IMG/VR virus record: IMGVR_UViG_3300021068_000113
Location: 1 to 32,347 of that record
Source of the DNA: a virus
Reading direction: 5' to 3' (one strand)
Length of the DNA: 32,347 nucleotides
In this document: positions 23,201 through 29,455 of the stretch, in pieces
How the letters are laid out: every line of letters begins with the position of its first letter
How positions within the stretch are numbered: position 1 is the stretch's first letter
Notes under the pieces: model-generated
What the model was told of the DNA's origin: nothing
Databases searched by the model: none
Seen by the model: the letters and a program-made list of their open reading frames with translations, nothing else
Program-made: the position numbers and the translations under genes

Positions 23201-25947
23201 AGCGGAAAAAATACTATATCTGGATCTCTTACTGGATTACTTACTCTAGATGATGTACCTATACCTATCATGTCACTAAAATAAAACGGCATATCATTAA
23301 TTTTATTTTCTACTACCTTTTTCATAACACGATCAAAGTGTTCTTTTATTTCTCCGTCAAATCCTAACATATTTGCTTCTTGAAGGAAAATGCGTCTAAA
23401 CTTTCCATATTCTTTACTAGCAAATCTAATTGCATGGACAACATTCGCAGGTTGATCAGTTAAATGATATAAGGCAAGATTAACAGGACCACTATGTTGA
23501 ACAAATCGTGTTCCGTATCTAGTAAGATCGCCTAAATCTCTAAGATTGTTTACTCCGGGAAACGTTCCTTTAAAATCATCTCTACCTTCAGTTATACTAA
23601 GAACATGATCTGTAACTTCACCTACTGTAAATCCAGAAACATTATTGTTTAGTGGATTTCTTTCTAAGTTAATAGGAATTTCATAATAACCATTAGCATT
23701 TTTCTTCGTAGCACTTTTAGTCTTAATAACTAAAATATCATCTTTTACTAATTTTTTTACAAATGTAATAAATGCTGTACCGTTAATTCTATTAATCACA
23801 TAATCTGTTATATTATGCTTCCTTACATTATTAACATAAACTATTACCGATAAGTCGTTTATATCTCCACTTCTATCATAAACATCAATTGGAAAGTCAT
23901 TAAATAGAAAAGCTACAACATATTGTCTACAAACAGGTTGTACACTTCTAGTTTTTGCCTTAGTCCACCCTGATGTATACGTAAATGTATTAATTGCAGT
24001 ATACACCCTTAATAAGCCTATATCTGTCTTACCTGTTTTTACAGCATTAGCTTGTTGATATGTATATGTACTGTTTAATAAATCAAAGTCAAATAAAATA
24101 TCACCAGTATTCTCTAATGCCCTATAACTTACAGAAAAACCTAACTCGGGGTCTTTAACAATTCCGGAGCCTATTTTGTAACTAAAAACTTTATTCCCAA
24201 CAAATGTCGATGCTGGATAATAAGTTGTATCTGCAAAACTATATCCTGATCCATCATATAATTCAAATAACGGTGTTTGATTCACTGATGTTTTGTCTTG
24301 TCCAGCTTTCCATACAGTACCATTATAATACCACATCTTACCTTTGTAAGAGTCGCCATTAAGAACTAAAACTGTTTCGTTTTCAATTGGATTTGTATCT
24401 GTTTCTTCAATAAGACTAATTTGTCTTACATTATTATGTTTAATAAACTTTACTTTAAAAATTTTGCCGTCAACTCTACTGTCTTTATCAGCAGTAAACA
24501 AAATTCTCATATTATCAACTACATCTATTCCGTCAATATTATACCCAATTTGCCCTTCAATATCTGAAAAGACATCTTTAGTAAATGTATCAAGTAAATC
24601 AATATCATCTTTAGCACTAGTACCAAAGTTATGTAACTTTAATCCTGGTATAAATTCAATAATTGGTCGCCTGGCTCTATAATTTTGATCAATCTCTGTT
24701 GGAGTTCCATTAATAGCTGAAATAGTATCTAAAACTTCCCTATGAAACCAACGATTATATCGCGACCACGGACTTCTACTACTCGATGCTCTATTAACTA
24801 ATAGATAATCTTTAGTTCCTGCAAAACTATTAGCATTACTATAAGGTAACCTATCAAATGCTTCTGAATCAAACAGTACAGGTTTGTCTGTTGAGTATGT
24901 TGCTGGTATTTCTAATGCTTTTTCGTTAATAAGTTGAATTGCAGTTCCAACACCTTCTACATACCACTCACCTGTAGCATACTTTGTTGGTGTTACTGCA
25001 CCCTGGAAATATACTTTCATTCCATTAGACAATGCATGTCCATTGGTCATTGTATAAGTTTTCTTACCAATAATTTCTTTTTCTACATCTATTGAAGAAT
25101 TTTCAACAACGTCTGCAATTTGAATTAGCCCACTTGCATTAATATCATTACCATTAACATAATATAATGTATCAGGAGTGGTAATATCAATAGTCCATGT
25201 GATTGTTCCTACGTCAACTGTCTGTGTGCTATCATCTAATCCTTTAGAATATAATAAACTAGGATCTAAAGATCTAGCAGTTCTAAAAGTTAGTGGCATT
25301 CCTAATGCATCGATTTCAAATATATATGTTTGTCCTCGATATAGTTTTAATGTTGGATTTTGTGTTAGTCCATCTGGAGTAAAAACATATCCGTTATTAT
25401 CTAGATTATCTTTTTTAGTTACAGTATATGTACTTACAATGTCTTTAGCTTGTCCAACAACACTTATTCCTATTGGACCTGAAGGTAACCAATAGTATTC
25501 TCTAAAATTTGTAAATTTATCCCAATCAAGATTAGGGTTCCAAGCATAATATTCTTGGCTATTAAAAATACTATGGTCTGTTGTAGTTCCGCCAAATGCT
25601 TTTGTTTGATTAACGTAATCTAAATAATCTTTATAAAAAAGAACATTATCTAATTCATCTTTAACAACTGCGGCAGGTTCAAGTTGATAATTTTCTCTAT
25701 CACTATTGTGATCAGCAATATAAGTGTCATTGGCTTGGTATGCTTTAGCTATACGTCTACCAAAGTAACCATTTAACTTTTCTGCAACACCGGGTTGCGT
25801 TAACTGATCTAATGTTGCATTTAAAAACTTCTTATTTGTCGGTGTACGAAAATATCTTGGAAGTAATTCTGCACTTTCTCGTTTTGGTGGCGGAGTTGAT
25901 GAACTTCCTGGAAGAGGATATTCATGTTGATCATCATTAAATGCCAT
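11230..25947 (-). CDS. Giant baseplate-associated structural protein, 4905 residues
   Basis: One uninterrupted reading frame encodes about 540 kDa of protein. Residues 1-160 hold a conserved start ending NFREYYWLPSGP. A cupredoxin-like segment follows (about 185-283). Conserved core stretches include SHPWEMLGY and CPTWW near 1130-1150 and VENWQLSSKEFLFW near 1530. Four CBM5/12-like modules begin at about 1437, 1697, 2183 and 2793. FG-GAP-type propeller motifs occupy about 2090-2185 and 2865-3075, with a likely partner strand near 2770. KGTKNSLTKLFDAL near 1800 recalls the T4 gp7 C-terminal region. Glycine-rich GYxxxP repeats lie near 3485-3550 and 3850-3925, and small beta modules fill about 3950-4860. 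FINGERIEYY and LRRGTLGTG occur near 4730-4755. The start overlaps the gp6 stop as TAATG. The place after gp6 equals that of gp7 in T4. It is probably the outer baseplate platform that contacts fibers and the cell surface. Identity with gp7 is inferred. Confidence 0.88.
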   Translation of the reverse strand: MAFNDDQHEYPLPGSSSTPPPKRESAELLPRYFRTPTNKKFLNATLDQLTQPGVAEKLNGYFGRRIAKAYQANDTYIADHNSDRENYQLEPAAVVKDELDNVLFYKDYLDYVNQTKAFGGTTTDHSIFNSQEYYAWNPNLDWDKFTNFREYYWLPSGPIGISVVGQAKDIVSTYTVTKKDNLDNNGYVFTPDGLTQNPTLKLYRGQTYIFEIDALGMPLTFRTARSLDPSLLYSKGLDDSTQTVDVGTITWTIDITTPDTLYYVNGNDINASGLIQIADVVENSSIDVEKEIIGKKTYTMTNGHALSNGMKVYFQGAVTPTKYATGEWYVEGVGTAIQLINEKALEIPATYSTDKPVLFDSEAFDRLPYSNANSFAGTKDYLLVNRASSSRSPWSRYNRWFHREVLDTISAINGTPTEIDQNYRARRPIIEFIPGLKLHNFGTSAKDDIDLLDTFTKDVFSDIEGQIGYNIDGIDVVDNMRILFTADKDSRVDGKIFKVKFIKHNNVRQISLIEETDTNPIENETVLVLNGDSYKGKMWYYNGTVWKAGQDKTSVNQTPLFELYDGSGYSFADTTYYPASTFVGNKVFSYKIGSGIVKDPELGFSVSYRALENTGDILFDFDLLNSTYTYQQANAVKTGKTDIGLLRVYTAINTFTYTSGWTKAKTRSVQPVCRQYVVAFLFNDFPIDVYDRSGDINDLSVIVYVNNVRKHNITDYVINRINGTAFITFVKKLVKDDILVIKTKSATKKNANGYYEIPINLERNPLNNNVSGFTVGEVTDHVLSITEGRDDFKGTFPGVNNLRDLGDLTRYGTRFVQHSGPVNLALYHLTDQPANVVHAIRFASKEYGKFRRIFLQEANMLGFDGEIKEHFDRVMKKVVENKINDMPFYFSDMIGIGTSSRVSNPVRDPDIVFFPLSKDFNLTKLSSRAVGVYKNGVQLLEGKDYTFDLDNPGFVSITATKAVGDTIDIYEYEKTDGSFIPQTPTKLGLYPKFEPAKFIDDTYQVPTEVIQGHDGSIFVCYGDFRDDLLLELEKRIYNNIKTNYDPEILDRHEFIGGESRDTGFSKWQRDKALITDFTNWLENVSNIDYTDYSFYERTNSFTFNYSSMTSPKGAKLPGYWRAIYKEAYDTDRPHSHPWEMLGYSLCPTWWTTVYGPAPYTSENKILWQDVEDGVIREPGKSLQYLTAYARKDITKHIPVDGEGKLLSPLDSNFAKNYILTLTQAPFDFGDEAPTETAWRRSSEYPFAFLLSWILNQPTKVMGLGFDRSRIIRNSAKELVYSETSKRIRLEDLIFPSTHADTSRVSTSGIVNYIANYIGSRTLTSYTTYKKHLKAVRNQLGFKVAGFTEKSKFKLILDSRTPYNEGNVFIPDENYKIFLNTSSVVDLVSYSGVIIEKQPAGFIVKGYNKNNPYFKYYKHFERQGDRVEIIGGVSDSFVVWKAGQTYIQGQTVSFNNEFYRVKTQHFSDDTFSSDSFAKLVELPITGGKSAIFRSEFDTTVTAELSYGHLYRSVQEVVDFLLGYENYLIAQGFDFNYFNRDINAVENWQLSSKEFLFWATQNWNASSIITLSPGANKLKFKRDLYASDNIFGNFYDYSLLKADGRKLLPESVNVYRNNDNEFQLTTNGADGVYFVQLPLLQKEHIVLIDNYTVFSDIIYDLEPGYRQERIKVLGYRTDDWNGTLNIPGFVFDNAICTEWQSYQDYDIGDTVQYKEFYYVARIHIPGTESFEAESWVRLDEKPTSELMPNLDYKAKQFKDYYDLDTDNFDTNQQRIAQHLIGYQKRKYLSNIINDDVSQYKFYQGFIQDKGTKNSLTKLFDALSSSDKDSIEFYEEWAVKLGQYGSSDGFDEIEFKLDEAKFKLSPQPLELVDTVSGTETDLIYRQRPFEVFLKPNNYTHKPFPTKYRVEDYIPTAGFVNEADVKLTVATYDDILSQSITDLNVGDYIWVGLRGVTWDVVKYVSTTDRILVVTSDDDAGTTTFKLDTQARYAVNEIIGVLDVTGAEKFFKVKEVSLDNLICYQNGTTADVDTANGFITQFTSSRVTNLTEANSKVLNTELKAGELIWVDDDDSSRWIVLQNTPVYSSHQILSNPETADYPGDGFGKVIASNDRNTILIVSAETKDKVYVYLRASDNVNYNRSQEILAPTDLYSGTGNFGSSLALTDDGDYLVIGAPNASNVKTKFKGAFNIGTSYVARDVVSHLETYWEAQYPITGSTGALTFPSFYSTAVLHDANYNTGTNSYPPIVYAIRGDYNLEVSTTHILVRAPITQFAGSAAGDTIQLNWNQYSQNYPSGVLPWGSTGPGVSAVEGSKTITSKIDQILYVDNLIRIPVVGDSLSSSSALGDVSYIRISDTNKAIIYMENVSGQFDASDTIFLNANSCGTYTLINPTDASGTFGGWWKIDGLPAFTTPLFALAQDITIPNLIMQDYITQAESRSPVPFSNTMDEVYALNQISDPTKGGRLGHLSYYDKNGLPNLSELWFLRSPKLFTDTANNGDIFNIRVNTIKGGVDPISVFDPASLGLTFTYLNDSSHQIFDIWSGFIDVTFTNFDLSGNAYIPLEGEIIVDDNTGATAEVVYIQEQLLTARLYVKNRVGTFSFGVNNGATSTISIKDRISAGVNRLSGRLDHADMDSATTGKMVVVKNDDSTQFPVTASTFQNELEVHFYSSSTVTGIARTPNYPHPLNKDWKQFYNIPTHSSGTPGAYTNEGMYCTYNRTRDGQYSFQYGYIVPDRGSNKYLGKQISFATKDKYHRLYISTNDINSIGNAGRVYFINHGTDADGNTFTFALGKDKNYKGTFSDSQIYYENDIVLYAGLFYQSRTNLSAGAWNSTLWTLLSSHIDYVGYIPNDTGLGVDSETVIDRTLLTNFAQPFTTNKTGDILGVVAKFTGSTTEVIIYRDVNGHYEFSQAIQTPTANIGFATSIAISDDGSLLAIGCPLDDTVENDNGVVYIYKQVGGEYTLLQTLYSPESDVAERFGASLDFDNNNLVVTAKGGDLIATTTFDANTTVATTLDNNLTQFKNKNEDSGQVLMFQRFNDTLIYSERFVYDNPTTRRFGDNVLFKNNHVYVSMPELTVTPTNNNMGTILDFKRDRNKLSWTTLRTPIDQVDITKYKGIFIYNTETQKLTKQIDYIDPIQGKIAGTAEEELSFKTFYDPAIYTKGVSPAVVDEGNFWGDEYVGKLWWDLSTVKYHNPYQGNIIYQTANWNRLFTGASIDIYEWIETTIKPSLWLEEADTEEGLAKGISGTPKYDDNTLVVAQVFDKIGQSFSNKYYYWVKNRKFIPEKEFRKTSAFDVAQLIEDPQSQGYQYIAPFSNNRFALYNCLNLVSGDASAINFRYWTIDNPTNIHNEYQLISDGLATSKPKKELENKWFDSLIGWDPNFRLVPDDTLSVKEKYGILNTPRQTMFVNRLEAVKQFIERVNTTLAKHIIVGEYDLNKLQLLETLPTSNSGLFDATVDTYEEIRFVGTAKVKQAVLTPTWENGRLVNVTITDPGRGYKVPPSYEFVMPGPGTGADITLTIDNLGKIDSAIIKYAGKDYPSTAKISVRKFSALVKADETVDNKWSIFAYDTSTLLWNRTSSQSYDVTKYWNYKDWYAEGYSWATDFTHLIDESYQLTALDDRIGDIIKIKTVGSGGWLLLRKTSNAVAVDYTTNYTTIGRENGTIQFATSLYNYPTFYIGYDALSFDTSDYDNQPVQEFRILLEALRDDIFIDDLAIEYNKLFFASLRYAFSEQLYVDWAFKSSFLKAKHNIGDLSQKINFQNDNLSSYQDFINEAKPYKTKVREYLSSYTKLNPTNSAITDFDLPPAYTQEDGRIVPSTLRVTDNALVGVDPGLAVYPNKYWADNIGYEVSALLIKDGGTGYLEVPLVTLSGGGGTGAKAQAYIGTGGAITWIKMTNVGTGYLSAPTVTIEGTQSEGSTAAIVNAKLGNGKVRSNHIISKYDRVSGTFLITTLTQSETFTGNASEINFNLTWPMDLRPSQITVTVNSIESLTSEYTFANIIDTTKTYTRYKGRITFTEPPVNNATIVVQYSKAIDMLHAQDRINLFYAPTSGMLGNDIAQLVDGIDYGGVEVKSFSFSGGSGWSSEPYYTSTWDTYDNTYEDEVFQLDGSTNVFTLANPLEDGVTYNVYKNGVRVDDPQWDGSSIGVTGNPNAVMASIVGDGIATTITINEELIPTVDGDTIIFRKSTSDGSFIPDPDAYDTLLQGGDLAYTSAKGILSEEIVVDGDGFVTELTSKGPEELVPGQILDTVDFKVFDRTSDGSSIISSHNYTGDAVTTDFPVTKLPASQQDIFVKVDGTILDTTQYTVNYQTKKINITTTPGDGSLVHISTMSNNGEKIIDFDRFIGDGSTSQFVTSVLYKPGLSYTLTVDGEVIVSTLAETDSTYELEGRVVFKLGTVPNNGAIVEYVIYDSTTKTFSQMTTDSFTGNAINKKFELAQVPFTSEPTSQNIVVKLGNQILNAGYNEQYTVVSQREYQLRQWQISTATVSAENVKAFLNGVELAQGTTYRWDSFNGSVVLFENTGKIGDKLEIFVIDSGDYQMGYFDSETSLFVKTPNEVYLDTAPANGDILTIYQFSKHDVRKIERESFDIVARNAVTLGTESYVEYHQLTKGIIRLREEAFDAEYVWVTLNKVLLTPSIEYYVTDDKKHIRIVVDINPNDKIEVIHFTNNVIVPKFGFRIFKDMLNRTHYKRLGDNNKYTLAEDLNWSDSKIFVTNYESLPAPNKDKGIPGILFINGERIEYYLKENGAIRQLRRGTLGTGIAELHKAGSDVFDQSLMQTMPYKDETLTQVFDADGSTKGITVDFIPKSVNDFEIFVAGKRLRKTAISSFDVTSDLDSPEGDITLPAEFSVDGTTSTVTLLDTPAINSKIVVIRRIGRTWTESGIPLHRQENNIARFLRSQEVTLPK
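11370..14095 (-). repeat. About eight small beta modules (GDxxTxxF type) in the giant protein's C-terminus
   Basis: A short pattern recurs: [FY][TI]G[DN][AG]-x(3)-F, then a hydrophobic strand, a VxVDGxxL-like strand and a final strand ending in hydrophobic residues. Copies start near 14075, 13620, 13470, 13130, 12910, 12670, 11560 and 11400. Examples are TFTGNASEINF, YTGDAVTTDF, FIGDGSTSQF and SFTGNAINKKF. Copies are diverged, so this is an old protein-level repeat, not a DNA repeat. Similar modules occur in many phage fibers. Confidence 0.6.
14180..14400 (-). repeat. Glycine-rich GTGYxxxPxV repeats in the giant protein
   Basis: Two adjacent repeats: GGTGYLEVPLVTLSGGGG with TGAKAQA, and VGTGYLSAPTVTIEG with STAAI. 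They encode short strands with tight glycine turns. A related pair lies upstream in the gene (15305-15490), with GRGYKVPPSYEF and GPGTGADITL. Confidence 0.6.
15305..15490 (-). repeat. Second set of glycine-rich GRGYxxPP repeats in the giant protein
   Basis: GRGYKVPPSYEFVMPGPGTG and a following AGKDYPSTAKISV match the repeats at 14180-14400 in spacing and in the glycine-tyrosine-proline pattern. They appear to be diverged copies of one beta module. Confidence 0.5.
16725..17355 (-). other. FG-GAP-like propeller block 2 in the giant protein
   Basis: At least three blades are visible: FATSIAISDDGSLLAIGCP, FGASLDFDNNNLVVTAK and FGDNVLFKNNHVYVSMPE, with a possible earlier one around ILGVVAKFTGSTTEV. 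The FG...S...DDG...L.IG.P pattern is that of FG-GAP repeats as in integrin alpha propellers. GVVYIYKQ gives the outer strand after the first. Confidence 0.7.
17435..17571 (-). other. CBM5/12-like module 4 in the giant protein
   Basis: Residues about 2793-2835 read YKGTFSDSQIYYENDIVLYA, then GLFYQSRTN and LWTLLSS. The spacing of Y, D-x-V, F-Y and the closing W fits the short carbohydrate-binding module pattern of chitinase-type CBM5/12 domains. Confidence 0.5.
19310..19401 (-). other. CBM5/12-like module 3 in the giant protein
   Basis: Residues about 2183-2213 contain KGAFNIGTSYVARDVVSHL, then YWEAQ. The pattern is aromatic, D-x-V, aromatic pair, Ala. It directly follows the second propeller blade. 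Confidence 0.45.
19395..19680 (-). other. FG-GAP-like propeller block 1 in the giant protein
   Basis: Two blades: FGKVIASNDRNTILIVSA and FGSSLALTDDGDYLVIGAP. The second is a near-textbook FG-GAP repeat. Its expected outer strand is not next to it but may be the RVYFINHG near residue 2770, after an insertion. Confidence 0.7.
20730..20859 (-). other. CBM5/12-like module 2 in the giant protein
   Basis: Starting at Trp1697: WQSYQDYDIGDTVQYKEFYY, then VARIH and a closing SWVRLDE. W, Y-x-x-G-D-x-V-x-Y, F-Y-Y-x-A and final W match the short chitin-binding-type module best of the four. Confidence 0.6.
21530..21640 (-). other. CBM5/12-like module 1 in the giant protein
   Basis: Starting near Trp1439: WKAGQTYIQGQTVSFNNEFY, then RVKTQHF. 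It keeps W, Y-x-x-G, V and the F-Y pair. The closing Trp is replaced by a Phe-containing stretch. Confidence 0.55.
25100..25395 (-). other. Cupredoxin-like domain in the giant protein
   Basis: Residues about 185-283 contain PTLKLYRGQTYIFEI, MPLTFRTA, GTITWTID and PDTLYYVNGND. This is the strand order of the small cupredoxin-like domain seen in marine-phage structural proteins. The Cys/His copper ligands usual at the YY-C-x-x-H position are absent (YYVNGND), so it is probably a non-metal structural version. Confidence 0.5.
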
Positions 25948-28900
25948 TAGATGTTAGTCCCCTCGGAGCCAGTTGTAATCGATCCAGATGTATATATACT
26001 TGCACTTTGAATTCCTGAATTTGAGCTAGAAGCTTCTGTTAAAACTTTACCAGATGCTTTCAATCTACTTGCTGTAATAGAATCAATAATTTCAATATTA
26101 TCAACTGTTGCACCACTAATAAAAATTTCATCTGATTCTGATTTAATTTCGTACAAACTACCAAACCCTTGTAAATTCTGATTAGGAACAACTACCATTG
26201 TTACTAAATCCGGTGCATTTGTAGCCATAACATACGTACTAAGCTCTGAGAAGTAAAACGTATCTCCAAAATCCCAATTATCTAAAGCAAAAAATTGATT
26301 GATTGAAGATATAACCGAGGCTTTAAGTGCATTACTATTAACAACTTGGTCTGGATTCTTAACTATTTTAAAAGTTGCTTGTAAATCTAAATCAGCATTT
26401 GCACCAAATAATATTTTATATTTTACAGGATGATAAATGACTTCATCACTAATTGATTTAAGTTTATTAATTTCACTTCCATAATTATTAAACAAATTAT
26501 CACTACTCGGAGGCAACGGCTTAGTTGCTATTGTGCCATCTAAGAAATCTCTAAATGATGCATCATAACTTTTTGTTAATAGATAAGTGTCCATAATATT
26601 ACTACTACTAGGATCAATTCTACTATCATCATCTGCGGCATGAATATATTGAAATTTAAGATCGCTTCGTCCTATATGTGCTCTATAATCTGTTGTTAAT
26701 ACTAAAGCACCAGATGTTAATATTTTGAATACTTTTTCTGTATCAAGATAAAACACTTGTCCTTCAGTATAAAGACTTAATGCACCTACAAAACTTTGAT
26801 CTTTTTTAACTATAATATTTTCTGTAGCATTGTTAACATATTTGTAATCATCTAATCCATCTGATGTAATAAATTTCTTTTGGAATATATATTTTGCCAT
26901 AGGATTTACTTCTTCATTAACAATCTTAATAAATGTCTCAGGATCGTCAACAATTCCATCCTCGTCTTCATCATAAAAACTAATTTCAACTTTTTTCGTA
27001 TCAACATATCCATTAACATCACGATACGGAAGTGTAATTTCCCAACTTGCATCTTCTGTAAATGGTGTAAGAAGATCGGGTTTTAAATTAATAGACAAAA
27101 CTGTAATCTTATCTTTAATAATTTGGCCGGTTTTATTATCATAGATCTTATCACTACTATCGTAATAAAATCTAACCTCTTCGGCACTTTCAAAAATGTA
27201 TCTTAAACCGCGGTATGTAATAGTATATTTTTCACCATCTGTTTCAAACAATAATAACCAACTTGAATCTAACCGTTGATTTGTAATGTCTCCAGTTTTA
27301 CCTGTACTAAATGCTCCTGTAATATTTAAATTGTTTTCAATAATTACACGCCACTGCCTTAAATTAACATCATAACGTAAACCAAACGTTTTGTTAGAAT
27401 AGATTTGATCATTTATTTGTGTCTTAACTGCGGCTTGTAAAGTTTTAGAAAACTTAGGTACCACCTGATTTAATATTGCATTAGTTGGAATTATATCATT
27501 AAGTATTACAGGGCCTGCGCCAGCAGTTGTATTAGTAGTACCATCCCCTTCAACACTAATAACTTTAACCCATTTATAATCAAGAGCACCTATATGGTCT
27601 GCATTGCCTGCCATTAGCGTACCATCTTTCATAAAGTGGTATCCTTCAGGAGCAGTAAACTTTAATAATGTCCCAGGTTCAACAAATCTTAAAGCACTAC
27701 CTGTATACGTTCCGAGTTGATATTTTGTACTATCAGCATCTATAAAATGTCCTGTAGTAAGATTAGTAGCTTTAGTTGTTTGTACCCAACTTGCTCCTAA
27801 ATCAGAAACAATTGTTGTAGGAAACGATGTTAGATAATAATTTAATAATTGCTTTTCGGATAATATTGGTTCAATGGTGTTTAGTATTTGTCCTTCAATA
27901 TCAACTTTAGTTACAAATGTAAAGTTTTTATGTTTTGTTAACGATTCTTTATATACAACACCGTCATTACCAAATAAATTTGTACTTGAATATTTTCCAG
28001 TACTGTCTAATAAATCAAAGTAGCGTGAAATTCCGCTCGATGCTCTATTAACTGTTTTAACTTTAATAATTTCTTGGCTGACTCCTAAAGGAGAAACTTG
28101 ATAATCTTCTCCAGTAACCATTCTATTTTGTGTATAGTAGGTAGCTGGAGCATTTTCTCGAATACTTAAATTACTTTCTGATGTACTACTATTATCTACT
28201 GTATACTTTAATGAAAGTGTTAAACTAAGAGTTTCTGTAACTCCAGCGGCTGAAGTATATGGTATAGTTACACCAATACTTGATAAGTCTTGTGGAAGAA
28301 TATTATAGGACTGGTTAACACTTGATCTATAATAAACTCTAAAATCACCGATAGGTAAATTTCCGAATGTTCCGTCTGAAAAAATTAAATCAATTTTATC
28401 TTGAGATTTAGTAAGTACTCCAAAGATATTTCTAATCTTTTTTCGTATACTATTATAAACAATATTATTACCTTCTACAGAATCAACTTTTGTCCACAAC
28501 TCTGTTTCACTGCCTATTGCATTTAACTTATAAAGCCAAACATCAGTATTATTAACATTAGTCCCGCCTATAGCAATTGACTGATTAGAACTAGGAGCAT
28601 CAACAGTAAAAGTACCTTGATCTATAACTCCTTGGCGGAAATGACAAAAATATCCAGAATTAGAACTACCTGGTCCGCGACCATCATCACGATATAAAAA
28701 TGCTAAACTGTTTCCTGGTAGTGGCGGCTCTTCTGATATAACTCCATCAGATACATCTGATGAAACAATTTGAAACTGAAGATTGCGACCGTCAATACCT
28801 TTACTAAATGTATAAACAGGAACTCCTGTATTACTTGATTTATATCTATATTGATGTGTTAATATACCTTCAACAGTATCTTTCTTAATTGGTTTTCCAA

Positions 28901-29408
28901 TTGTAGAGTTAACTGGTAATGCAACATTCATAATTTTTTCAAATTGCTCACGCCAGTCAGCATTAGACGGATCATTCCAAACAATTGTTTGGTTAGCTAA
29001 ATTTGTTCCATTTGAGTCTACAACTTCTTCAGTTGTTGATACTGCTTCAAATTTTATTAATCCATTAGCACATTGGTTACGCTTTGGATTATAAGAAAGT
29101 AATCGTGCTAAACGTAAAACTGAATCTCTACGTTCAGCTAGTTCAAGGAAATTTTCTCGAGCATTAAGATCAATACGATAAGAAATATTTTGCCCTAAGA
29201 ATGCAATAAGATCAATTAACGCTAGATATTCACTTGAATCAATATAATCATTGAAATCTTCTGGATAATTTTCTCTTATATAAGAGATCATAGTACGACG
29301 TAGACTATCAAAATCATAAGATGTGAAGTCTGCGTTTCTAAACGTTTGATATATCCTTCTCCAGTCCTCTGAAAGAAGTAATCTGTTTTGTCTGTTAGTT
29401 ACTGACAT
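25947..29408 (-). CDS. gp6: Baseplate wedge protein gp6 (baseplate J family)
   Basis: gp6 forms the dimers that link the wedges into the inner baseplate ring of T4-like phages. At 1153 residues it is much longer than T4 gp6 (about 660), as in other marine relatives. The N-terminus has the family signature: DFNDYIDSSEYLALIDLIAF, then GQNISYRIDLNARENFLELA and a run of RLLSYNPKR. The middle has LPIGDFRVYYRSS. The C-terminal part holds SVISSINQFFALDNWDFGDT and YFSELSTYVM, the conserved J-type end. The extra length is mostly in residues 480-880 and includes an acidic D-x-D-x-D-G loop at 813-818. A promoter-like motif and AAGGAAAA ribosome site precede it, and its stop overlaps the next start as TAATG. 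Confidence 0.93.
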   Translation of the reverse strand: MSVTNRQNRLLLSEDWRRIYQTFRNADFTSYDFDSLRRTMISYIRENYPEDFNDYIDSSEYLALIDLIAFLGQNISYRIDLNARENFLELAERRDSVLRLARLLSYNPKRNQCANGLIKFEAVSTTEEVVDSNGTNLANQTIVWNDPSNADWREQFEKIMNVALPVNSTIGKPIKKDTVEGILTHQYRYKSSNTGVPVYTFSKGIDGRNLQFQIVSSDVSDGVISEEPPLPGNSLAFLYRDDGRGPGSSNSGYFCHFRQGVIDQGTFTVDAPSSNQSIAIGGTNVNNTDVWLYKLNAIGSETELWTKVDSVEGNNIVYNSIRKKIRNIFGVLTKSQDKIDLIFSDGTFGNLPIGDFRVYYRSSVNQSYNILPQDLSSIGVTIPYTSAAGVTETLSLTLSLKYTVDNSSTSESNLSIRENAPATYYTQNRMVTGEDYQVSPLGVSQEIIKVKTVNRASSGISRYFDLLDSTGKYSSTNLFGNDGVVYKESLTKHKNFTFVTKVDIEGQILNTIEPILSEKQLLNYYLTSFPTTIVSDLGASWVQTTKATNLTTGHFIDADSTKYQLGTYTGSALRFVEPGTLLKFTAPEGYHFMKDGTLMAGNADHIGALDYKWVKVISVEGDGTTNTTAGAGPVILNDIIPTNAILNQVVPKFSKTLQAAVKTQINDQIYSNKTFGLRYDVNLRQWRVIIENNLNITGAFSTGKTGDITNQRLDSSWLLLFETDGEKYTITYRGLRYIFESAEEVRFYYDSSDKIYDNKTGQIIKDKITVLSINLKPDLLTPFTEDASWEITLPYRDVNGYVDTKKVEISFYDEDEDGIVDDPETFIKIVNEEVNPMAKYIFQKKFITSDGLDDYKYVNNATENIIVKKDQSFVGALSLYTEGQVFYLDTEKVFKILTSGALVLTTDYRAHIGRSDLKFQYIHAADDDSRIDPSSSNIMDTYLLTKSYDASFRDFLDGTIATKPLPPSSDNLFNNYGSEINKLKSISDEVIYHPVKYKILFGANADLDLQATFKIVKNPDQVVNSNALKASVISSINQFFALDNWDFGDTFYFSELSTYVMATNAPDLVTMVVVPNQNLQGFGSLYEIKSESDEIFISGATVDNIEIIDSITASRLKASGKVLTEASSSNSGIQSASIYTSGSITTGSEGTNI

Positions 29409-29424
29409 GCTTTTTCCTTGTTAA

Positions 29425-29437
29425 CTATATTTATTTG
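29425..29437 (-). promoter_or_regulatory. Late-promoter-like motif before gp6
   Basis: On the minus strand it reads CAAATAAATATAG, in the 47-base gap between gp25 and gp6 and about 17 bases before the ATG at 29408. An AAGGAAAA ribosome site follows. It is the clearest of the similar sites in this window. Confidence 0.5.
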
Positions 29438-29455
29438 TTTCCATTAACCACATAC

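Noticed and set aside
11230-25947. Bacterial giant adhesin or toxin as identity of the 4905-residue protein
   Set aside because: There is no signal peptide, no RTX nonapeptide run and no secretion domain, and it is coupled to gp6 in a phage baseplate cluster.
29409-29455. Transcription terminator between gp25 and gp6
   Set aside because: No stable GC-rich stem followed by T residues is visible on the transcribed strand.
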